NCBI GenBank assembly: GCA_001939145.1
Contig: LSRX01000007.1
Coordinates: 1,379,714 to 1,443,713 of the forward strand
DNA: 64,000 bases
From: Symbiodinium microadriaticum
Lineage: Eukaryota > Sar > Dinophyceae > Suessiales > Symbiodiniaceae
Direction of reading: 5' to 3'
Position 1 is the stretch's first letter. The number at the start of each line of letters is the position of its first letter. The position numbers and the translations under genes are program-made. This document shows positions 34,732-42,340 of the stretch, one piece after another. The notes below the pieces were generated by a model, which saw only the letters and a list, made by a program, of their open reading frames with translations, was not told where the DNA came from and made no database searches.

Positions 34732-35442
34732 CCGGGCATGGGGGTCGATCAAGCTCCCCGGGCATACAGCTCTTTCTTTCGACGGGGAAAAAGGAGAAGG
34801 GCGGTCCAGCCCCCCCCCCCCTGCGCGCGAGCGCGCACCCGCAGTCCTTGGGGCGTCTTTGCTCCTCCTACGGTTTCCCCATAGGAGGCTCGGCTTTACA
34901 AAGGAATAACCCCCCTGAATGACTGTATTGCCATTGTGTCCCAGGGGCGCAGCAAGCAAACAACAAAGACTGAAGGTAAGGCCGCGACCAAATGACACAC
35001 GCAGCGCTGCGTCCCCGGCTCTCGGGCGGGTTCGAAAGAAAAGCGTGCTTGGTTTCCCCCGGTTATGTCAAGGATTTGTGAGATCTCGGATTTGGGCCCC
35101 CCCACCATGGCCTCGTCTGAGGCTGCTTGAACTCGCCATCGGGCTTCCCCAGGTAGTCGTGGAAGATCACTTGCAGTTCCACAGTCAAGTTGTATGCTCC
35201 GTCCCCCTACTAGAGGGCCACCCCTGGAAGAGGGGCCTCGTTGAGGTTCAGGAGAAGCTCGGAAGGGATCGGGGCTGCTTAAGCAACACGGCAGCGGAAA
35301 GGATGCTCAAGCACCACTAGGGCAAAGCGAAAGAGCTCCCCCGGAGTGTACAGCTCCAGGTCAACTCTTCGCCTTCCCCCCCCGTACAAGAGGGCGGAAC
35401 AGGCCCCCAAGCACAGGTGTAGCACTTGAGCAAAACAGCTAC
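34711..35442 (-). repeat. Array unit 4 (internally deleted)
   Basis: Only about 0.73 kb long. It keeps the decayed leader relic (35425-35442), the unit 1-like 5' leader with GGTGGCCCTCTAGTAGGGGG (35203-35222), an ORF start reading LTVELQVIFHDYLGKP, then jumps to the 3' blocks (34973-34991 and 34884-34901), palindrome 34822-34842 and CT run. The body of the ORF is missing. One hairpin minisatellite unit is inserted at 34731-34775. Confidence 0.65.
35425..35442 (-). other. Decayed spliced-leader relic
   Basis: Reads GTAGCTGTTTTGCTCAAG on the minus strand, one deletion and two substitutions from the leader. It is followed by TGCTACACCTGTGCTTGG, which matches the sequence after the relics of units 1 and 5. 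Confidence 0.75.
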
Positions 35443-37159
35443 TCTCTCTCTGTCCCTTTCTCTCTCGGGGAATGAGGAGCCGGGGAGCGTTGGGCCCCGA
35501 CCCCTCGCGCGTGAGCGCGCCTGCGTGTTACGGGCGTGTCCCTGTACTTGGTGTAAACTGCCTGTTGCCACACACCTTGCCGAGATTACACAAACTTCAC
35601 ACAGCTACGGTACCGACCGATGTAAAGCTGGTGTGTAAAGGCTGATTGGTATAGTAAGAAGCCTCCCCCGACTAATGTATAACAGCAGCTGCAGTGACAG
35701 AACGTAATCGTCGGATATGAAATACTAAGGCCGAGTCGCGACTATCAGCGGGGGAGTCCGATGAGTGGGGTCGCAAGGCAAAAGCGTGCTTTGTTCCCCG
35801 CTGCATTGAGCAGGCGCATCGGATCATCCTTGAGCGGAGTGAAGTATCTAATTATGGCCTTAGCTGTGCCCCCCGATTTCCCTCGTTGGCAAGGCGAGGT
35901 TCAGAGTATGAAAGGTGAGTTGAAAAGAAGCTAGGATTTGAGGCTAAGTGGCCCACTTGCCATGGGGTTGAATGAAAAAGGCCGGAATGGCCCGTACAAA
36001 ACTTTCACACCTTTACAACTATTTCTCTGAAATCCCCCTCAGAAGGTTGCCGCTCAGAACTTTTCACAGTGCGAACATGGTCTCCAGGGTGATGGTTTGT
36101 GAGGTGAAGGCAAAACTGCACATGGGGTGTAATTCCCCTCACTCACTGTCGGTTGCCTGGGCCAGGTAGTCTTCCCCCTTCTTCTCGGCTGCACGCCATA
36201 TGCGCCGGTATCTGTTGTATGCTTTGCCACATACGACTGGGAACGAGATGGAACGAGCTGTATCCCCCTTCATCGCCACGGTCTTCGATGGAGTCTCGCT
36301 GTCTGCGTCGGGGTTCCCCCGATGGTTCATTGGGGCGTTGGGCCAGAACACCGGGGCTATTGCCATGGTCCGATGGTCTGCCTGCAGCCCCCCATGGCCA
36401 ACTGCGGTCACGACTCAGACTTTGTTGGGTCGCTGTTTCGTCATCATCGCTGCTCCCCCCCCCCCACAAGCCAGGCGGACTGTCTTCAACTTCTTGTTCC
36501 CACGATGATCTCTCGCATCACTACGCTCCAATGTCACACGCGGTGTTCCCCCATCATCAGTTCGACAAGGGTTCGCGGCCCCCCACGACTTTGCGTCTGC
36601 TGGTCTCCCTCCTCATCGGCTTGCTTTGGGGTCACATCCCCCTCGCCTTTCGTAGGTGTCGTAGTTGTCCTCGGAGCTGTTGTTGGTGTGACGTCGATGC
36701 CTGACTTGGCTTCCCCCCTCCTTGCTCTTTCTTTGTTGCGAATGCGTCGTGCTTGTCGAAGGAGCTTCTTCACATGGTGTGGAAAGCGACCGACATATAT
36801 GCGGGTTTCGTCTGCTTGCCTCGGGAGGTACTTATCAACAAAGGCTTGGTAGGTAGGCTTTGGCTTCTGTTTCCGTGAGCCATTCCCCCTTCGACACGTT
36901 CTTGTAGCGTCCACTGGCGGTGTCTTGTTGTATGCTTTGCCCGATCCATTCGTCCAAAGGCTCGGGCTCGTAGAGCAGAATCAAGCCCCGCCTTGTTTCA
37001 AATGCCGTCATCTGGGCTAGAGGCCGAGTTGACGGAGATGCTCGGTTCACACTCCGTCCACCCCTATAGCTTGCCCTGGCTTGTCCCTCGGTTTCAGAAG
37101 TTCCTCGTCTCGATGCGGCTGGCTCCGTTGTAGATGCTCCCCCGCTCTGCGGCGTAGTA

Positions 37160-38630
37160 GTTGGGGATCTGCTCCGAAGGCGGGACGCGAGGGGTGCGGG
37201 GAGTAACAAACAAAACAGGAATCCGGTTTGGGAGTAATGGAAGCAATTTCTGAAGGTCGTAACCGGAACGGGAAATAGCCGAAAGCAGAACCACCCCGGC
37301 ACTGTAATAGGAACTGCCCCGGGAAGCCGAGCAACCAAAACTAGTCCGGAATGGAGGAAGTCTTGTCAGGGGGACCGGTGTTCGGTCCCCTTCTTTGACA
37401 CCATTAAAGCCTTATACTCACAGCTATGTGTTGTTCAGTAGCAGTAGGATTAGGAGTAGCAGTAGCGGTAGCAGCAGCAGTAGCACTCCTTGTCCCGAAT
37501 TTCCGATGCCTACAGCTGAACAATTCTACAATTCTGGAAAGGTCTGCTGGAATCATAGGTCGCCTTGTAGCTTTGGCGGTCCTAGTTGCTGCCACTGCCG
37601 CCGGCGCTTGCCACTGGCGCGACGTCTTCTTCTCAGGACAGCATCCACGAGATATCTGCTGGATCTTTAACAACTGTAGCATTGTTGAACGCATCTGGAA
37701 CCTGAACCCCAAAGCCAGCAAAGAGATTCAGCGCGAAGGGCCACGCACTTCTTCTGACTTGTCAGCAGCCATCTCAAGCCGAAGGTGCCGTGGCCCACCG
37801 CTTTGGGAGTGCATTTTCTGCGGGAAGCTCCAAGAACGAGGCACGTCGGCATGCTGTAAAGTGATCGCTTAATCACAACATCGAAGTCTTCAGGCTTGTT
37901 TGTGCAGTATTGGATCTAGGATTCAGGCTTTAATGACAGTCAGGCTCTTGGGCAAAATCTCCCGTTTCCCGGGTGGATCTGAAGCCCCAAGCCCCTAAGC
38001 CAACAAATGCCAAAATGAGCAGGAGACTCCAAGACGCACTCCCAAAGCGATGGGCCACGGCAGCTTCGGCTTGGGATGGCTGCTGACAAGTCAGAAGAAG
38101 TGCGTGGCCCCTCGCGCTATTTCGAGTCGTCAGAATCTCTTGGTTGGCTTTGGGGTTCAGGTTCCAGATGCATTCAACAATGCTACAGTTGTTAAAGATC
38201 CAGCAGATGTCCCGTGGATGTTGTCCTGAGAAGAAGACATCGCGCCAGTTGCAAGCGCCGGCGGCAGTGGCTGCAACTAGGACCGCCGAAGCTGCAAGGC
38301 GACCTGTGATTCCAGCAGACCTTTCCAGAATTGTTCAGCTGTAGGCATCGGAAATTCGGGAACAAGGTTCCTGCAGTGCTACATGTCATGGCATGTTGAA
38401 GACGTCAAAGAGGGAGACCGGAAAGCGGTCCCTCTCTTGTAAGCCAACAAAAGTAGTCGGAGGCGACACGAGTAAAAGTGGGAGCTCCCCGTGGCTCCTG
38501 TTACAGGGGGCAGGCCGATGCTGTTACAGAAACTCGGGGTTGCTGTTACGGAATCCCTGCCTGTTCCCGTTACGGGTTCCTGTTACGGACAACCTGTTCC
38601 CGTTACGGCAAACACTCGGGACACGGGTGC
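37160..38630. mobile_element. Fold-back or MITE-like DNA element inserted in ORF copy 3
   Basis: The core is an inverted repeat: arm 1 at 37488-37813 and arm 2 at 38033-38367, clearly related end to end, with a spacer of about 220 bp. Two hairpins sharing GGGACCG/CGGTCCC flank the core (37370-37390 and 38409-38437). Outside these are arrays of subterminal words in opposite orientation: about six CYGTAACRGGAAC-like words on the right (38498-38612) and about four related GTAAY words on the left (37198-37310). No transposase is encoded. Limits come from the break in the surrounding ORF, and no clear target-site duplication was found. Confidence 0.72.
37370..37390. other. Stem-loop, 8 bp stem
   Basis: GGGGACCG, loop GTGTT, CGGTCCCC. 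A related stem-loop with arms AGAGGGAgACCG and CGGTCCCTCTCT lies at 38409-38437 on the other side of the fold-back core. Confidence 0.75.
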
Positions 38631-39166
38631 ATTCCCTCTGGCTGTGGACCACTGGAGTCTGCATTCAGGGTCCGTTCTGTCATGGGTTTTCCGGAAACCT
38701 ATCGTGCAAGTCCCCCCTCCGTATCTGCATATTCTGTACCTTCCCTCCATTGTACCACGTAGGGTGAACTTCACGATGTCGCCCTTCTTGCCCAAGTCAC
38801 TATGACTGAGTTGTAACACTCCCCCGCCCAATGAGGAAGTACAAAGGGAACGCCGTGGCACAAATTCAATGGCCTGGTGAATGAAGAAGTCTGTCCCCTC
38901 CGGTCCTACAGTCTGCGAGATGAGGCTCCTGCAGTAACCAGGTCACCTGCGGTGAGGAAGTTGTTCGGACTTGCCCTCCTCAGATATGGCTCGGCCTTGC
39001 TACGGCGCTGCAATGGGCCACTGAAGCAACACGGCAACGGATATGTGGACTCAAGCACCGCTGGGAAAGACGGGAAGGCTCCCCTGGAGTAACAGTCCAG
39101 GTTAACGCCCCGCCTCCCCCCCGATGCGAGGAGGGCGGCACAGACCCTCCAAGCAAAGGTGCAGCA

Positions 39167-39185
39167 CTTGAGCCAAAATGGCTAC
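39167..39185 (-). other. Spliced-leader relic, 19 nt
   Basis: GTAGCCATTTTGGCTCAAG on the minus strand, followed by TGCTGCACCTTTGCTTGG as in units 1 and 4. Upstream it abuts the GA run (CT at 39186-39252) that merges into the Cdc37-like locus. Confidence 0.92.
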
Positions 39186-39255
39186 TCACTCTCACTCTCT
39201 CTCTCTCTCTCTCTCTCTCTGGCTCTCTCTGGCTCTCTCTGGCTCTCTCTCTCAA
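39186..39255. repeat. CT microsatellite between the Cdc37-like exon and unit 5
   Basis: (CT)n with GGCTCTCTCT variants. On the minus strand it reads as an ERERER frame and is not coding. Confidence 0.9.
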
Positions 39256-39289
39256 TAGGTTCAATAGATCCCACTTGCGACGGAGCATC

Positions 39290-39479
39290 CTCATCGATCT
39301 CATCTTCCTTCCTTTCGCGCGTGATGCGGTTCACGCGAATGTTCAGGCCCTTGTCCAGATTGGGGTGGAACGTAGTCTGGCCAGGTGCAGGCACGAAGAC
39401 TCCAGCTGCCGCCAAACAGATGCCAGCCTCATCGTCACTGATTTCTAAACGGTCCCATTTTGCATAATCGAAACCGGAC
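39290..39479 (-). CDS. CDC37: Cdc37-like Hsp90 co-chaperone N-terminal exons (gene continues off these exons)
   Basis: Two exons: 39428-39479 (SGFDYAKWDRLEISDDE, GC donor) and 39290-39376 (TTFHPNLDKGLNIRVNRITR, then ERKEDEIDE, GA donor). DYxxWDxxExSDDE followed by HPNxD is the N-terminal kinase-binding motif of Cdc37, which loads kinases onto Hsp90. After the GA donor at 39289 the sequence runs into a GA repeat and the unit 5 leader relic. Later Cdc37 exons are therefore either beyond the array or lost. An ATG upstream of 39480 was not located. Family assignment rests on the N-terminal motif only. Confidence 0.68.
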
Positions 39480-39549
39480 CTGGCGACAGGCTTAGGCGTC
39501 GGCATCTGCAGTTCAACAAGGCATCTGCACTTCTGGCTGCCGTACAAAA

Positions 39550-40320
39550 GTCACAAGGGAAAAAAATCTGCTTCAGATAAGGGACATCTGCAAGGCTGGC
39601 TGCTAACATTCGAGCCAACAAACGGCTGCAGGCAGGCATGGAACGGACAGCCAAGTGAAGATATGTGCATTGAGCCATGTGCTATCCCAAGCGCCCTGGC
39701 ATGCGAGGCAAGCGGCAGCCGGTCTGATTCATCCGGGTCCAAGGAGCTGGCTTCATCGACGACGACTCCTGCTGCAACACATTTTTCAAGACGATATGAA
39801 GATGGACATGAAACGAGTACTCGCAATGTAGCCCCAGCATGACCGGCACATCATTGGATGCATGAGCAACTACGGGGGGTGTTGCAGCCTGCTGCGGCTG
39901 TCCCGTCGCCGGGAGGGCGACCTGTCGATCAGAATTCGGTGAGAGAGCAATTTTGCACTCATGTCCGCCAGACTTTTCTTCAAAGTCGCAAGCTGGCCGA
40001 CTTTGGGCCGCGATCGGTCCGGTGAGCACGAGGCAGAACAGAGTACGTCTGCCTTCTGATCAAACACCTACAAAGTCGCACGACTTTCACGGTGGCCACC
40101 AAGCTGCAAGGCCTGGTAGACCAACTGTTGCACATCTTGCGTCGCATGGTCCGACAAGTAGGATGACCAGGATACCCACTCGCTCTGAGGGACCCTGGAC
40201 TCGTAGGTTCTGACAAAGTGCCGGCAGGCACTCAGCAAGCTGTCCTGCCGGAAGTCTATGGCAAACTTGCCTTAGCTCGTCCCCTCAGCGCACACGCATG
40301 ACATTCACCACACATTTATT
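39550..40320. other. No firm gene; possible 5' part of the Cdc37-like gene
   Basis: Short frames on both strands, none with a recognised motif. The start of the Cdc37-like protein should lie here. Confidence 0.3.
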
Positions 40321-41061
40321 TTATACCCGAATTAGATGAGGTTGAATGAAGTTGCAGATGGGGCAGAAGGTAAACTCCGAGAGGTTGCAGCGCATATGCT
40401 GCACCAGGGCCGGGAGAACGAACCAGGTCTGCGACTCCGCGGCCAAGCGTGCCACGGAGACGAGCAAGGGCACCTCCGGCCAAGTCGAGCCCTCGAAGCT
40501 GCCTCAGAAGAATGCGACACGCGGGCCCTCGAATTTATCCTACGTCTGACAACGACTTTTTGCTGGCTTCTTTTGCCTACCCTCTCGCCATCAAGTGCTT
40601 CTTGTGCCTGTGTAGATCAAGTGCAGGAAGGCCTTGATCGCTGCGCCCGTGGCGGCCAACTCAAGGCGCTTGGGGCTCGAGGGATCTCCCTGAAGCAGCG
40701 ACGCAAAGACGGGTGAAGCCTTGCAGAGGACGAAGGAGTGGCAATGCGACTTGAAATCTGGTCTCAGACTCAGCCCGTCATCAGTTACTGCAAGAATTTC
40801 TACATCGGCCGTGGAGTAATCCTTCAAGATCTCGCTCCAGAGCTTGCTGAAAAATCCCCGCTGACCAGATGCCACAGGCAGCTGGGGGTTACCCCTCGGA
40901 GATGGCACCCTGAAGAGCTGATCGAAAGTCCGCAGCCGGTCTCCCGTGGTCGTCATCTCTTGGATAAGCACCTGCGCATCCTCCTCCGTCTCTGCCCCCA
41001 TAAGGATTTGAGGCACCATGCTCCTGCGGCTGTTAGCAAACCTCGCACACACCTCTCTCAC
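40321..41061 (-). CDS. BTB/POZ domain protein, two exons
   Basis: Exon 40608-41061 ends in a BTB fold: TADVEILAVTDDGLSLRPDF, then HSFVLCKASPVFASLLQGDP and LELAATGAAIKAFLHLIYTG. A GC donor at 40607-40606 joins in frame to exon 40321-40502 (SFEGSTWPEVPLLVSVARLA, AESQTWFVLPALVQHMRCNL, SEFTFCPICNFIQPH), ending at TAA 40321-40323. That C-terminal part resembles the helices following BTB domains. BTB proteins dimerise and often act as Cullin-3 substrate adaptors. The N-terminal part of the long exon is less certain, and exons near 41227-41526 (PLMALLAENIWLPDELGEV, VFQFGGLMSGELP) may belong to the same gene. Confidence 0.75.
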
Positions 41062-41529
41062 CTCTGTCTCTATTCCCTTCTCACGAAAAAAGTCCTTGAA
41101 AAGAGCTGTGCTGAGTTTTCCAGCCGAAGCTCTGCCAGATCGCTTGCAGAGTGCTCAGAAGGGAGCGGGCAGAGTTGCAGGCGAAGGGAACACTCCGTTC
41201 GCCGAACGTAAGGAGGTGCTTGCAGTTCACGGGAACGTGCTGCAGGGGGTCCTGCCACGAAAGTGAGCTTCTGTGACTTTTGTCAACAAGTCAACATCCC
41301 TTCGTTTCTTGTTGCGGCCACCGGCACCGCGCCCTTTGACATGCAGAAGTCTGCAGCCGCGACTCGTTGCTGGAAGTTCACCTGACATCAAGCCGCCAAA
41401 TTGGAACACATGTCTTCCCGGGTTGCCCGAGCTCTGCAGCTCCGCGCTGCAATTACATCGCATCTCATGATGACCTACCTCGCCCAACTCATCAGGTAGC
41501 CAGATGTTCTCCGCCAGGAGCGCCATGAG

Positions 41530-42197
41530 AGGGGTCCCGTAATCTCCGACCTGCTCAGACAGCTCCAGTTACGCCAGTTAGGATGAACTCATGCACCGAC
41601 TGGATCTGGCAAAGTTGCGCAGCCGGCGACAGTCGGATGATATTTCTCCGTCACTCTCCCTCTTTCTCTTGCATGCTTGCTTGCTAGGGTATGGAGACCG
41701 AAGCCTACCCCACGTCGACAAGTCTTTGCGACGCCTTCCGGGGCTGGGTGAGCCTGCTAGACCGAGTGTGCCTTTGCACCAATCCCAACCCCCACTCCTG
41801 CTAAACTGCTAAACCATGTCAAGTCTATCTCAGCAGGCGGGGACTCCCCAGGTACGATTGCAGGAGGAATGCGACGACTCCCGTACTGCCACTAACCAAA
41901 CAAGTAGAACATGACCAGTGGCCTCCGTCCCCCTCTCCTTTTGCATTTTGCATCCTCGGAGCTCCACTCTGCAGTTGCTCTGCGATGCTGCAAAGGCACC
42001 CCGTCCTGACCTGACCCCCTATCTTATCCCGCACAGAACCTCGCGCAACACTGCCTTCACCTTCCCACCCACCCTGAAATCTGACGGTGCATGCCGACTG
42101 TTGTCCAGCAGAGGCACGTCGTCAACACGGAAACCAGTCAAGTCCCTAGAAACTCAGCCGGCATGCTCGTGTGAGCTTCGAGATCCCCCCCCCCCCC
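41530..42197. other. No supported gene; ends in a C run
   Basis: Includes a short GCTT patch near 41671-41684 and ends in C13 directly before the second gap. Confidence 0.4.
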
Positions 42198-42256
42198 NNN
42201 NNNNNNNNNNNNNNNNNNNNNNNNNNNNNNNNNNNNNNNNNNNNNNNNNNNNNNNN
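42198..42256. other. Assembly gap (59 N)
   Basis: Unresolved bases immediately after a 13 C homopolymer. Confidence 0.99.
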
Positions 42257-42340
42257 CATATGGCTTTCTTGCTTGCTTGCTTTGCAAGGCTTTTGGGGTG
42301 GAAAGCGGACTTGCCCTCCCTGCGCAGCGCGCTGCGCCAC
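42257..42340. repeat. GCTT repeat plus 16 bp perfect GC palindrome
   Basis: CATATGGCTTTCTTGCTTGC, a GCTT tract, then GCGCAGCGCGCTGCGC at 42322-42337, a perfect palindrome. The layout resembles the leader/GCTT/palindrome junction of array unit 1 (30530-30703), so this may be a decayed dispersed copy. Confidence 0.5.

Larger units (their letters stand above)
36143..38861 (-). pseudogene. WPWG-GRPSD family ORF, copy 3 (insertion plus frameshifts)
   Basis: The N-terminal piece at 38583-38861 reads GDIVKFTLRGTMEGRYRICR then RKTHDRTDPECRL, equivalent to copy 2. The continuation reappears only at about 37160 (TTTPQSGGAS, then RPLAQMTAFETRRGLILLYE with PEPLDEWIGQ), so about 1.46 kb was inserted between them. 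The frame then shifts at about 36880 (loss of some 20 codons) into VDKYLPRQADETRIYVGRFP and shifts again before RSWPWGAAGRPSD with LAQRPNEPS. A final frame gives FPVVCGKAYNRYRRIWRAAE, matching copy 4. The copy is non-functional as it stands. Confidence 0.7.
35443..39185 (-). repeat. Array unit 5, interrupted by a fold-back element
   Basis: Runs from the leader relic at 39167-39185 to the palindrome at 35507-35520 and CT run at 35443-35466. The ORF is present but split by the insertion at about 37.16-38.63 kb and broken in frame elsewhere. Confidence 0.7.

Noticed and set aside
37426-37872. 148-residue plus-strand ORF in the fold-back element
   Set aside because: It lies across one inverted arm; the other arm does not keep the frame, and no family similarity is visible.
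30519-39185. Leader matches as active SL RNA genes
   Set aside because: The base pair after the leader is TA, TC or TG rather than a GT donor, and no Sm-like site follows.
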